This document shows, piece by piece, positions 54,901 through 63,239 of a stretch of 64,000 nucleotides of DNA (the first letter of the stretch is position 1; every line of letters starts with the position of its first letter). The position numbers and the translations under genes were made by a program. Source of the DNA: RYN-230 sp963834515 (lineage in GTDB: Bacteria; Actinomycetota; Actinomycetes; Streptosporangiales; Streptosporangiaceae); the NCBI GenBank assembly GCA_963834515.1, contig CAWICB010000002.1, positions 868,001-932,000 of the forward strand. The letters run 5' to 3'. The notes under the pieces are model-generated. The model was given only the letters and a program-made list of their open reading frames with translations. It did not search any database and was not told the origin of the DNA.

Positions 54901-55957
54901 TCATAGCAGGCCCGCCTGGCGGAGCAGTGCGATGGCCGCCGACCCGTCGCCGAGCTGGGCGATGGTGATCGGGTCGGGCTGCAGGTCACGGAACGGAGTT
55001 TCCGGCGCCGCCGTGGTCACCCCGGACCCGATTGGGTATTCGTAGCTGAGCGAGTCGCGGCCGATGATCTCCTGGGCCTGCCTGCTGACCAGGAAGGCCA
55101 GGAACCGCTGCGCAGCCGCCTGATGCGGGGAGGACTTCAGCACCGCAGCCCCGGACACGTCGATCACGTACCCCGGGTCATGCGGGGCGAAGTAGGCGAT
55201 TTTCGAGTGCATGCTGGCCGCGCCGGTCTCCGCGCGCAGCCGGTACCAGTAGTACTGGTTGATGATACCGAGCGCCGCGGCGCCGCGGTTGACCTGGCTG
55301 GTGATCGTCTCGTTGTCCGGGTAGATGTGCCCGGCCGCGTTGGCCTTGATCCCGTTCAGCCAGCGGATGGTGGCCGCGTGGCCGTGCGCGCGCAGCACGG
55401 CGGTGACGATGGGCTGGAAGTCGGTCTCGCCGGCGGCCAGCGCGAGCTTGCCCTGGTACTTCGGGTCGGCGAGCTGCATGACCGACCGGGGCAGCTGCCC
55501 CGCGCTGATCAGGCTGGGGTTGTAGACGATCACGCTGACCCGGGCGGACACGCCGGCCCAGCGGCCCTGCGGCGAGTTGAACCGGGCCGGGACGGCGGTC
55601 AGCGTGGCCGGGTCCACCGCCGACAGCAGGCCCCTGCTCTGGAGGAACTCCAGCGCCGGGGAGTTCTCGGTGTAGATCACGTCGGCGGGGGAGTGGCGGC
55701 CCTCGGTCACGATCTGGTCGGCCAGCACGTCCTCGTCGTCGCTGCGCACCTGGACGGTGATGCCGGTCTTCTGCTCGAACGCGGCCACGATCCTGTCGGT
55801 GGTCTGCGGGTGCTGGCCGCTGTACAGCGTGATGGACTGGCTGCTGCCATCAGACGAGATCGACAGCGCGTTCCCGCAGCCGGCGTAGCAGGCCGGCCAG
55901 CACGGCCAGCGCGGCCAGGGTGATCAGCCGGGCCGTAGCCCGTTGCCGTGCTGTCAC
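54901..55957 (-). CDS. Iron(III)-type ABC transporter substrate-binding lipoprotein, frame break in signal peptide
   Basis: A ~350-residue FutA/FbpA-like periplasmic-binding protein. The mature part begins SITLYSGQHPQTTDRIVAAF and contains DVIYTENSPALEFLQSRGLL, GKLALAAGETDFQPIV and NQYYWYRLRAETGA, whose tyrosines fit the iron site. The lipobox AGCGN lies in the mature frame. The hydrophobic signal peptide (GTG 55957, LITLAALAVLAGLL) is in another frame, joined by removing one base near 55883-55890. A one-base error or mutation is therefore likely. It is first in the iron-box operon. Confidence 0.85.
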
Positions 55958-55993
55958 CGGTCACCTTCCCGTCTGTCCGTCTGGGCCAGTTAG

Positions 55994-56012
55994 GAAGCTT
56001 AGGCTAACCTAA
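55994..56012. promoter_or_regulatory. IdeR/DmdR iron box upstream of the iron ABC operon
   Basis: GAAGCTTAGGCTAACCTAA matches 17 of 19 positions of the consensus TWAGGTWAGSCTWACCTWA, and the right half is perfect. It lies about 37 bp upstream of the binding-protein start on the minus strand, so iron-dependent repression is expected. Confidence 0.8.
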
Positions 56013-56203
56013 CAAAGCCTGGCCAGGGCGGCCGGCCGCCAGGGCACGTGATTCGGGTCACGCCACCCGCGCAGCCGCAGCCGGGCGCGCGGCCATGGCG
56101 CAGGCCCGGAGGCCGAACGTACCCTGTGCACATACTCCGGGCCGGCCGGGGTAGCCGCTATCGCGTCCGACCTGCCCGGGGCGGACCTGCTACACGTGCC
56201 GAG

Positions 56204-57322
56204 GTGAACCGGTTGCGAGACATCCTGGACCCGATCGCTAAGTGGTGGGATGCGGGAGAAGTGTTCGGCCTGGCTACCGTGGTCCGGACGTTCCGCAGCG
56301 CGCCGCGGGAGCCGGGTGCTGCGATGGCGGTGTCGGCCGACGGCGAGGTGACCGGCAGCGTGTCCGGGGGCTGCGTGGAAGGTGCGGTGTACGAGGTGGC
56401 CCGGGAGGTCTGCCAGACCGGGCAGGCTGTGCTGGAGACCTACGGGGTCAGCGATGACGACGCGCTGGCCGTGGGGCTGACTTGCGGCGGCATCCTGCAC
56501 GTGTTCGTGGAGCCGGTCAGCGCCGGGACGTTTCCGGAACTCGGCGACGTGGTGGCGGCGATCCGGGCCGGGGAGCCGGTGGCCGTGGCCACCGTTATCG
56601 AGGGCCCGGGCCAGGTCGGGGCGCGCCGGGTGATCTGGGCCGACGAGGACCGGGCCAGCGGCAGCCTGGGCGCCGGGGACCGGCTTGACCAGGCGGCCGA
56701 CGACGACGCCCGCGGCATGCTGGCCCAGGGGCTGACCGGGGTCCGCCGGTACGGCGAGCACGGCGAGCGGCGCGGCGACGAACTGGCCGTGTTCGTGCAC
56801 TCGTTCGCACCGCCGCCACGCATGCTGGTGTTCGGCGCCATCGACTTCGCGGCCGCCGTGGCCCGGGCGGGCAAGTTCCTCGGCTACCGGGTCACGGTGT
56901 GCGACGCACGCCCCATCTTCGCGACCAAGGCCCGCTTCCCGGACGCCGACGAGGTGGTGGTGGACTGGCCGCACCGTTTCCTGGCCCGCACCCCGGTGGA
57001 CTCGCGCACGGTGATCTGCGTGCTCACTCACGACCCCAAGTTCGACGTGCCGGTGCTGGAAGTAGCGCTGCGCACCCCGGCCGGCTACATCGGCGCCATG
57101 GGCAGCCGCCGGACCCATGAGGACCGGCTGGACCGGCTGCGCGAAGCCGGGCTGACCGAGGACGAACTGGCCCGGCTGCGCTCGCCGATCGGCCTGGACC
57201 TGGGCGCCCGGACCCCGGAGGAGACCGCGGTCTCGGTGGCGGCCGAGCTCATCCAGCTCCGCTGGGGTGGCTCGGGCCGGCCGCTCACGCTGACCTCCGG
57301 CCGGATTCACCACACGGGCTGA
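56204..57322 (+). CDS. XdhC/CoxF-family molybdenum-enzyme maturation protein
   Basis: The 372-residue protein has an N-terminal XdhC/CoxI domain (residues ~20-90: ATVVRTFRSAPREPGAAMAV, SGGCVEGAVYEVA) and a C-terminal Rossmann domain (MLVFGAIDFAAAVARAGKFL, VCVLTHDPKFD-type segment, YIGAMGSRRTHEDRLDRL). These proteins bind molybdopterin cofactor, help add the terminal sulfur and insert it into xanthine dehydrogenase or CO dehydrogenase-type enzymes. GTG 56204 precedes NRLRDILDPIAKWW; a longer frame begins at 56048. The target enzyme is not in this window. Confidence 0.88.
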   Translation: MNRLRDILDPIAKWWDAGEVFGLATVVRTFRSAPREPGAAMAVSADGEVTGSVSGGCVEGAVYEVAREVCQTGQAVLETYGVSDDDALAVGLTCGGILHVFVEPVSAGTFPELGDVVAAIRAGEPVAVATVIEGPGQVGARRVIWADEDRASGSLGAGDRLDQAADDDARGMLAQGLTGVRRYGEHGERRGDELAVFVHSFAPPPRMLVFGAIDFAAAVARAGKFLGYRVTVCDARPIFATKARFPDADEVVVDWPHRFLARTPVDSRTVICVLTHDPKFDVPVLEVALRTPAGYIGAMGSRRTHEDRLDRLREAGLTEDELARLRSPIGLDLGARTPEETAVSVAAELIQLRWGGSGRPLTLTSGRIHHTG

Positions 57323-57329
57323 CCAGATC

Positions 57330-57917
57330 GTGCCGCGCGTGGCGGGGGTGCTGCTGGCCGCGGGGCCGGCGTCCCGGCTGGGCCGCCCGAAGGCGCTGGT
57401 CGAGCTGGGCGGTGCCCGGCTGGTGGACCGGGGTACCGGGTTGCTGCGGGCGGGCGGCGCCGACCCGGTCGTGGTGGTCACCGGGGCGGCCCCGGTCATC
57501 CTGCCCGGGGTGCTGACGGTGCACAACCCGGACTGGGCCAGCGGCATGGGCTCCTCGCTGGCCACCGGGCTGCGCGCGGTACCGGGCGGCTGCCCGGCGG
57601 CCGTGATCGCGCTGGTCGACCAGCCGCTGATCGGGCCGGGCGCGGTCGCGCGGCTGATCGCCGCGCACGCGGCCGGGGCGCTGGTGGCCGTGGCCGGCTA
57701 TCAGGGGCGGCCGCGCAACCCGGTGCTGCTGGCCCGGGAGCACTGGCCGGAGGTGATCGCACTGGCCACCGGCGATGTCGGCGCCCGGCCGTTCCTGCAC
57801 GCCCACCCGGACCTGGTCACGCTGGTCGAGTGCGGGGACACCGGCGAGCCCGACGACCTGGACACCCTGGAAGACCTGGCCCGGCTCAGCCAGCTGCTGC
57901 CGGTCAGCCCGCCGTGA
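57330..57917 (+). CDS. MocA-like molybdenum cofactor nucleotidyltransferase
   Basis: A 195-residue NTP-transferase with the motif GVLLAAGPASRLGRPKAL near residue 5; usual members read LAAGxSxRxGxxK. Then come NPDWASGMGSSLATGLRA, ALVDQPLIGP (metal-binding Asp) and YQGRPRNPVLLARE. It should make the cytidine or guanine dinucleotide form of the cofactor. Its place seven bases after xdhC supports a role in maturing a xanthine-oxidase-family enzyme encoded elsewhere. Confidence 0.87.
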   Translation: MPRVAGVLLAAGPASRLGRPKALVELGGARLVDRGTGLLRAGGADPVVVVTGAAPVILPGVLTVHNPDWASGMGSSLATGLRAVPGGCPAAVIALVDQPLIGPGAVARLIAAHAAGALVAVAGYQGRPRNPVLLAREHWPEVIALATGDVGARPFLHAHPDLVTLVECGDTGEPDDLDTLEDLARLSQLLPVSPP

Positions 57918-58842
57918 CCTCGATGCCCCAGGTGTGCGTCACGCTGTCGCCCGGCTCCAGCAGAAGCAGGTCGGTGCCGGACACGAACGCGTTGGGCGGG
58001 CACGTCATCGGCTCGATGCCTACCGCCCGGCGGCGGTGCTCCGGGTCCAGGGCGTCCCCAGTGAACACCTGCAGCCACTCATAACCCGGGCCCGCCCACA
58101 GCGCCACCTCGGTGCCTGCCTGGCCCAGCCGGGCCCAGGCGCGCCCGGCCTCGTCGCGGGCCAGCCCGGTGAACGCGTGGTCCAGCGGGAAGTCACCGAC
58201 CGGCCGGGCGGTGCGGAAGTCGAACTCGGTGCCGGTCACGTCGGCGGGCGGCCCGGCCGGGATGCCCCGCTCCCCGTTGGGCAGCCGGAGCCCGGCCGGC
58301 ACGGTCAGCTCGCAGCTGTCGATGCTGGCCGCGCCGGTGGTCAGGTACGGGTGCGAGCCGGTGCCGTAGGGCGCGGGCGCCGAGCCAACGTTCCGGGCGC
58401 TGATGCTGACCTGCAGGCCGCGGCCGTCCTCGAGCCGGTAGCTGGCCTCCAGCTCCAGGCAGAACGGGTAGCCCTGATGCCCGAGCAGCACGTGCCGCAG
58501 GCTAACCTCCTGGCCGGTGTGCGCCGTGGCCGCCCAGCTTGACCAGCGGGTCAGCCCGTGGATTGCGTTCCCGTTGGCTGGCTCGGACAGGGCCAGCTGG
58601 TGCTGTGCACCCCGGGTGACGTACCGGCCGTGGTCCACCCGGTTGGGCCAGGGGCAGAGCAGCTGGCCGGCCCCGGCCGGCGGCAGCACGTCCGCCGGGT
58701 ACCCGGTGATGACCGGCTGGCCGCGGTGGTACAGCAGCCGGAGCCCGGCGCCGAGCTCGGTGACCGTGGCCCGATAGTCGCCGGCCGAGATGTCATATTG
58801 TGCGCCGCTGAGCGGGATCTGGGCGCCGGTGAGCGAAACCAT
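57904..58842 (-). CDS. Aldose 1-epimerase family protein
   Basis: A 312-residue beta-sandwich mutarotase. Catalytic residues are visible in GNAIHGLTRW (His), GTGSHPYLT (His) and VGIEPMTCPPNAF (Glu). CPWPNRVDHGRY near residue 65 is also typical. Substrate range (galactose, glucose or a sugar phosphate) cannot be read from sequence. ATG 58842. Its 3' end overlaps the MocA-like gene tail-to-tail by 14 bases. Confidence 0.88.
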   Translation of the reverse strand: MVSLTGAQIPLSGAQYDISAGDYRATVTELGAGLRLLYHRGQPVITGYPADVLPPAGAGQLLCPWPNRVDHGRYVTRGAQHQLALSEPANGNAIHGLTRWSSWAATAHTGQEVSLRHVLLGHQGYPFCLELEASYRLEDGRGLQVSISARNVGSAPAPYGTGSHPYLTTGAASIDSCELTVPAGLRLPNGERGIPAGPPADVTGTEFDFRTARPVGDFPLDHAFTGLARDEAGRAWARLGQAGTEVALWAGPGYEWLQVFTGDALDPEHRRRAVGIEPMTCPPNAFVSGTDLLLLEPGDSVTHTWGIEVTAG

Positions 58843-58880
58843 GATCAGCTTCCCTGCGTTTTTGCGGCCTCAGATACCGA

Positions 58881-58930
58881 GTGCCGGCGGGGCTGCTTGG
58901 GGAGCGGGGGACCGTCAGCCCCGCCGGCAC
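58881..58930. other. 15-bp inverted repeat in the epimerase-crtB intergenic region
   Basis: GTGCCGGCGGGGCTG (58881-58895) and CAGCCCCGCCGGCAC (58916-58930) are perfect inverted copies with a 20-nt loop, about 40 bp upstream of the epimerase start. It could be a leader hairpin for the minus-strand gene or an operator. Confidence 0.6.
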
Positions 58931-59235
58931 TTGAACCATAGCGGCCTGAGCCATTCATGAGGGCGAAAGTCCTCAAGCCGGGCGATCGTGCAGACACCTG
59001 TAACCTCTTGCGACTTTGAGTTAACTTCCGGGTACCGAGCGCATCCAGATCGGGAAGCGGATGCCCGGCTGATACGGCCTGGGGGTAGGTGCCATGAGGG
59101 TATCCCACCGCGCCCCGGGAGCCGGCTGACCAGCCCGCGGCGCGCCGGTCAGCCGGCTGAGCCGCATGCAACCAGGCGGCTGTGCGGGCGCGAATCCTCC
59201 GGTGACGGCATTCCCCCCGGAGAGGACCGCCGACC
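58931..59235. other. Region upstream of crtB
   Basis: No gene is visible. An AT-richer stretch around 58999-59028 contains GTAACCTC and GAGTTAAC as an imperfect dyad with a 10-base spacer. It would suit a MerR-family operator, but this is only a suggestion. Confidence 0.3.
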
Positions 59236-60259
59236 GTGACTGCCCAGCTCGATGACACCCTCGCGGGGCCAGGTGACGCAGCCTGGCCGCGGGTGCGGAT
59301 CGAGGCCGAGCTGACCGCCCTGCTCGGCCGCCGCCTGGCCGAGCTGAGCTTCCTGGACGGCGACACGGCCGCGTTCGATGACGTGCTTCTGAACTACCGG
59401 CACGGCACGTCCTGTTACCTGGCCACCCGGCTGCTGCCCGGGTGGAAGCGCCCGCACGTGCACGCGCTGTACGGGTTCGCCCGGTACGCCGACGAGATCG
59501 TGGACGCGATGGACAGCGGGCTGGGCCCGTCGGAGCGGGCCGCCGCGCTGGCCGGCTGGGGGGAGCGGTTCTTCGGCTACCTGGCCGTGGGCCACTGCGA
59601 CGACCCGGTGCCGGCCGCCGTGGTGCACACGGTGCGGTCGTTTGGCCTCGACCCGGCCGACTTCCGGGCGTTCCTCACGTCGATGAGCATGGACCTCACC
59701 GTGACCAGCTACGCCAGCTACGCCGACCTGGCCGGGTACATGGCCGGCTCAGCCGCGGTCATCGGCGCCATGATGCTGCCGGTGCTGGAAGCGGCCGACC
59801 TGCGGCTGGCCCGCGAGCCGGCCCGGCAGCTCGGGCTGGCCTTCCAGCTCACCAACTTCATCCGCGATGTGGGCGAGGACCTGCGCCGCGGCCGGATCTA
59901 CCTGCCCGGGGCCGACCTGGCCCGGTTCGGGGTGCTGCCCGCCGACCTGGCCCGCGCCGAGCCCAGCCCGGCCGTACGTGACCTGCTGGCGTTCGAGGCG
60001 GCCCGGGCCCGGGCGCACTACCAGGCCGCACGGCCTGGGGTGGCACTGCTCGCCCCGTCCTCGCGCCCGTGCATCCAGGCCGCCCTGGAGCTGCACGGCG
60101 GCATCCTGGACGAGATCGAGCGCTGTGGGTACCGGGTGCTGCGCGGCCGGGTGGCTGTCCCGGCGCCGCCGGGCCGCCATCTTCGCCCGGCACCTGCCCG
60201 CCGCCGCCCGGGCGGCGCGCGGCGAACGGCGGGTGGACGTGAGGCTGCCCGGCTCGTGA
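59236..60259 (+). CDS. crtB: Phytoene synthase (CrtB), C-terminal frame break
   Basis: A ~341-residue head-to-head prenyl synthase that makes phytoene from two geranylgeranyl diphosphates. Both Asp-rich motifs are intact: ALYGFARYADEIVD near residue 80 and LTNFIRDVGEDLRRGRIYLP near residue 205; YRHGTSCYLATRLL is also conserved. Near 60157-60170 the frame breaks. The +1 frame gives the expected ending RRRAAIFARHLPAAARAARG and stops at 60259. The original frame instead runs open into the next gene, falsely creating a 671-residue fusion. GTG 59236 follows GGAGAGGA. Confidence 0.87.
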
Positions 60260-60350
60260 CCGGGAAACCAGTGCCGGGGGGCAGTCTCCCCGGGTCATGG
60301 CCTGGGGAGGCGGGGCGCGCCGGAGGCGGGTCCCCGTCGAGTCAGGGATC

Positions 60351-60380
60351 CCGGGGGGTCCAGGGGGGTCGCCCCCCCGG
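60351..60380. repeat. GC-rich palindromic element shared with carB
   Basis: G-run/C-run palindrome between crtB and the MerR-type gene. GGGGGGTCGCCCCCCCGG at 60363-60380 is identical in reverse complement to the edge of the carB 3' repeat. Confidence 0.75.
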
Positions 60381-60393
60381 AATACCCGGTCCG

Positions 60394-61251
60394 GTGTTCA
60401 CGGTGAGTGGCGCGGCCCGGCAGCTCGGCGTGCCCGCGGCCACACTGCGTACCTGGGAACGCAGGCATGGCATCGGCCCGTCCGGGCGCAGCCCGGGCGG
60501 TCACCGCCGGTACACGGCGGCTGACCTGGTCCGGCTCCGGGCCATGCGGACGCTGGTGGAGACCGGCGTGCCCCCCGCGGACGCGGCCGCGCTGGCCGCG
60601 CTCTCCGCCGAGGCCGGGCCGGCCAGCGGCGCGGGCCAGGCCGGTAACCCGGACATCCCGCCCGGCCTGGCCATCCGCGCGGCCGAGACGCTCGACGCAC
60701 CGCTGCTGTGCGCCATGCTCAGCAGCACGTTCGCCCGGGACGGCGTCACCGCAGGCTGGCAGCGGCTGGCCGTGCCCGCGCTGCGGGAGTTCGGCCGCCG
60801 GGCCCCGCACGCGGCCGGGCACGGCGCGGCCGAGCATCTGCTGTCCGGCTGCCTGCTGGCCACCCTGCTCCAGGTCATCAGCGTCGCCCCGGCCGCCCGG
60901 TCACTGCGGCCGGTACTGCTGGCCTGCGCCGAAGACGAACAGCACGTGCTGCCGGTGTACGCGCTGCATGCGGAACTGGCCGGCCGGGGGGTGGACGTCC
61001 GGCAGCTGGGCAGCCGGGTGCCGTGGCGGGCGCTGGCCCACGCGGTGAGCCGGGTCCGGCCGGCCGCGGTGTTCGTCTGGGCGCAGACCCGGCAGACCGC
61101 CGACCTGACCCGGCTGGACACGCTGGCACCAGGCGGGCGGCTGGTGGCCGGCGGCCCGGGCTGGCCACCCGGGCCGTCCCCGGCCAGCCGGGTGAGTTCC
61201 CTGGGCGACGCCGCCGACCTGCTGGCCACGTGGGCGTTCGCCCCGTCATGA
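60394..61251 (+). CDS. MerR-family regulator with B12-binding-type domain (CarH/LitR-like)
   Basis: A 285-residue protein. The MerR helix-turn-helix is GAARQLGVPAATLRTWERRH, then GGHRRYTAADLVRLRAM. A four-helix cap domain (PLLCAMLSSTFARDGVTAGW, HLLSGCLLATLLQV) and a cobalamin-type Rossmann domain (PVLLACAEDEQHVLPVYALH, VDVRQLGSRVPW) follow. The cap motif Wx9EH of CarH appears as A-x9-EH, so the Trp over the adenosyl group is lost. EQH retains a His at the lower-ligand position. It probably controls the carotenoid genes. GTG 60394 is assigned by homology; no clear ribosome-binding site. Confidence 0.8.
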   Translation: MFTVSGAARQLGVPAATLRTWERRHGIGPSGRSPGGHRRYTAADLVRLRAMRTLVETGVPPADAAALAALSAEAGPASGAGQAGNPDIPPGLAIRAAETLDAPLLCAMLSSTFARDGVTAGWQRLAVPALREFGRRAPHAAGHGAAEHLLSGCLLATLLQVISVAPAARSLRPVLLACAEDEQHVLPVYALHAELAGRGVDVRQLGSRVPWRALAHAVSRVRPAAVFVWAQTRQTADLTRLDTLAPGGRLVAGGPGWPPGPSPASRVSSLGDAADLLATWAFAPS

Positions 61252-61267
61252 CCCCGAGGAGGACCTG

Positions 61268-62283
61268 ATGCCCGGCCCGGCGCCCGCCATCGTGCTCGAC
61301 GCCATGGGCGGCGACCACGCGCCCGGCGAGGTCGTCACCGGGGCGGTGGCCGCGGCTCGCGAGCATGGCGTCCGGGTCATCCTGGCCGGGCCGGAAGGGC
61401 CACTGGCCGGCCTGCTGCTCGCGCACCAGGCCCGGGCCGAGATCGACGTGGTGCACGCCCCCGACGTGATCCCGATGGGCGACAGCGGGGTGCGGCTGCA
61501 CCGGGCGCCTGGCACCAGCGCCGCGGTGGCCTGCGGCCTGCTCGCGGCGGGCCAGGCCGCCGCCCTGGTGTCCGCCGGTTCCACCGGCGGGACGGTAGCC
61601 ACCGCGGTGGCCCGGCTCGGCTGCATTCCCGGGGGTGCTCCGGCCGGCCATCGCGGTGCTGCTACGCACCGCGCCGTCACCCACCGTGCTGCCGGACGCC
61701 GGGGCCACCGCCGACCCGGCCCCGGAGATGCTGGCCCAGCACGCGGTGCTCGGCGCCGCCTACGCCACGGCCGTGCTGGGCATCGCGACCCCGGCCGTCG
61801 GGCTGCTCACCATCGGTTCGGAACCCGGCAAGGGCAACCGGCTGGCCCGGCGGGCCCAGCCGCTGCTGTGCGCGGCGCCGGTCAAGTTCACCGGCAACCT
61901 GGAGGGCCAGGACGCACTGGCCGGGGTGGTGGACGTGGCGGTCACCGACGGGTTCACCGGCAACGTGATGCTGAAGGCGGTCGAGGGCAGCCTGCGGCTG
62001 GCCTTGTCCGAGACCCGGGCCGCGGTCACCGCCGGGCCGGCCGGCGCGCTGGCCCAGTTCGCTAACCGGCACCGGCTGCGCCGCCTGGCCGCGCGTTTCG
62101 ACGCCGACGAACACGGCGGGGCGGTGCCGCTCGGGGTGGCTGGCCCGGTGGTCATCGCGCACGGCTCGGGCCCGTGCCCGGGCCATTACCCGGGCCTGCC
62201 TGCTGGCCCGTGACCTGGCTCAGGCCGGGGTGCCCGGGCAGGTCGGCCACGCGGTCGCGGCGGCAGCCGGCCTGCCGCAGTGA
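61268..62283 (+). pseudogene. plsX: PlsX-like phosphate acyltransferase gene with two frame breaks
   Basis: Three frames join into a ~338-residue PlsX. The first (ATG 61268, IVLDAMGGDHAPGEVVTGAV, SAGSTGGTVATAVARLGCIP) leads to the second (GVLRPAIAVLLRT, LLTIGSEPGKGNRLARRAQP, VTDGFTGNVMLKAVEG). The third reads ARAITRACLLARDLAQAG and stops at 62283. Breaks lie near 61627-61635 and 62167-62171. PlsX makes acyl phosphate for phospholipid synthesis; the main copy is normally beside rpmF/fab genes, so this is probably a second copy. The ATG has GAGGAGGACC upstream. Either a decayed duplicate or two sequencing indels. Confidence 0.75.
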
Positions 62284-62288
62284 GCCGG

Positions 62289-62893
62289 TCAGCCCGGCCG
62301 CAGCGGGTCGTGGCCATCCCACGACCCGGTGGACTGCTCCGGCACGAACCGGGCGAAGCACTCCTCCGCGAACCAGTCCTCGGCCCGGGTACGGGCGATC
62401 ACCGTGCGGTGCGGCCCGGCGCCGTAGGCGAACGCGCGGATCGCGGCCCCGTCCCGCCACAGGCTGAACGTGGCCTGCCTGGCGAGGGGCCATTCCCCCA
62501 TGCCGACCGCGCCCAGGCAGCCGTCCGCGCGGGCCAGCGCGCCGTCCACGGCGGGCACCGAGCGGTAAAAGCGGGCCAGCCGCCGGGCCCGGATGGCCGC
62601 GCGGGTCAGCACGGCGACCGGCTGGCCCGGCTCCGGGGCGGCGGCCACCAGGCCGGCGAACGGGTCGCGCCCGGCCCACCGGCCATGCCCGCCGGCGTAG
62701 CGCAGCCGGACCGACCAGGTCTCCCGGCCCGCCATCCGCCAGCCGGCCGGCACCGGCGAGCTGGTCAGGAAGTGGTCCAGTGCGGCGCCGTCCTGCCAGA
62801 CGGCGAACTGGCCCAGCGCCGCAGGTCGGCGCCCAGGCTCATCGTGCCGCCCCGCGCGGTGCCGAGCAGCTTCCAGAACCGCAGTCCCGGGTG
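62289..62893 (-). pseudogene. CrtA-like spheroidene monooxygenase remnant
   Basis: A CrtA-like carotenoid monooxygenase sequence without its first ~20-30 residues. One frame reads HPGLRFWKLLGTARGGTMSL, then GADLRRWA; the frame breaks near 62809-62818. The next frame gives FAVWQDGAALDHFL, VAVLTRAAIRARRLARFYRS, ATFSLWRDGAAIRAFAYG and EDWFAEECFARF to the stop at 62289. At its 5' side it fuses without spacer to a CruF-like fragment in another frame. No start codon of its own is visible, so it is unlikely to be functional as read. Confidence 0.65.
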
Positions 62894-63216
62894 CCGGCCC
62901 ACTCCGCGGCCAGCCCGAGCAGGAACGCGGCCGCGGCCGCGGCCAGCGCGCGCAGCCAGCCTGCCCGGACCGCGGCGAACGCCGCACTGGACGTGGCCAG
63001 CGCCAGCATGATCAGCGTGCTGAAGAGGGTCAGGTGACCGGCCCGGGCCGAGACCACCTGCAGGATGGCCATGGCGGCGAGCGCTGCCCACCCGGCCCTG
63101 GCGGCCCGGGCTGGCGCCGCCTGCCGGACCAGCACGGCTTGTCGGCGGCCCGGCGGGCCAGGTTGAATGGCGTTTCCGGGTGAAGTTCCGGGACCACCGG
63201 TCGCTCTCAGCGGCAC
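62885..63216 (-). pseudogene. CruF-like carotenoid biosynthesis membrane protein, N-terminal fragment
   Basis: About 108 residues with three hydrophobic segments (GWAALAAMAILQVVSARAGH, FSTLIMLALATSSAAFAAV, ALAAAAAAFLLGLAAEWAGT). The end AAEWAGTR matches the point where CruF-type carotenoid hydratases continue TGFPFG. Instead the sequence runs directly into the CrtA-like remnant at ~62893. A deletion joining two genes at a short GGCACCCGGGACTGCGG match would explain this. The family call is tentative because only the N-terminal helices remain. Confidence 0.45.
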
Positions 63217-63239
63217 AGCATCACGTCCGGGGGAGGGCC

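Noticed and set aside
59236..61251. A 671-residue CrtB-photoregulator fusion protein
   Set aside because: The natural CrtB C-terminus is present in the neighbouring frame and ends at 60259, so the fusion depends on a one-base break.
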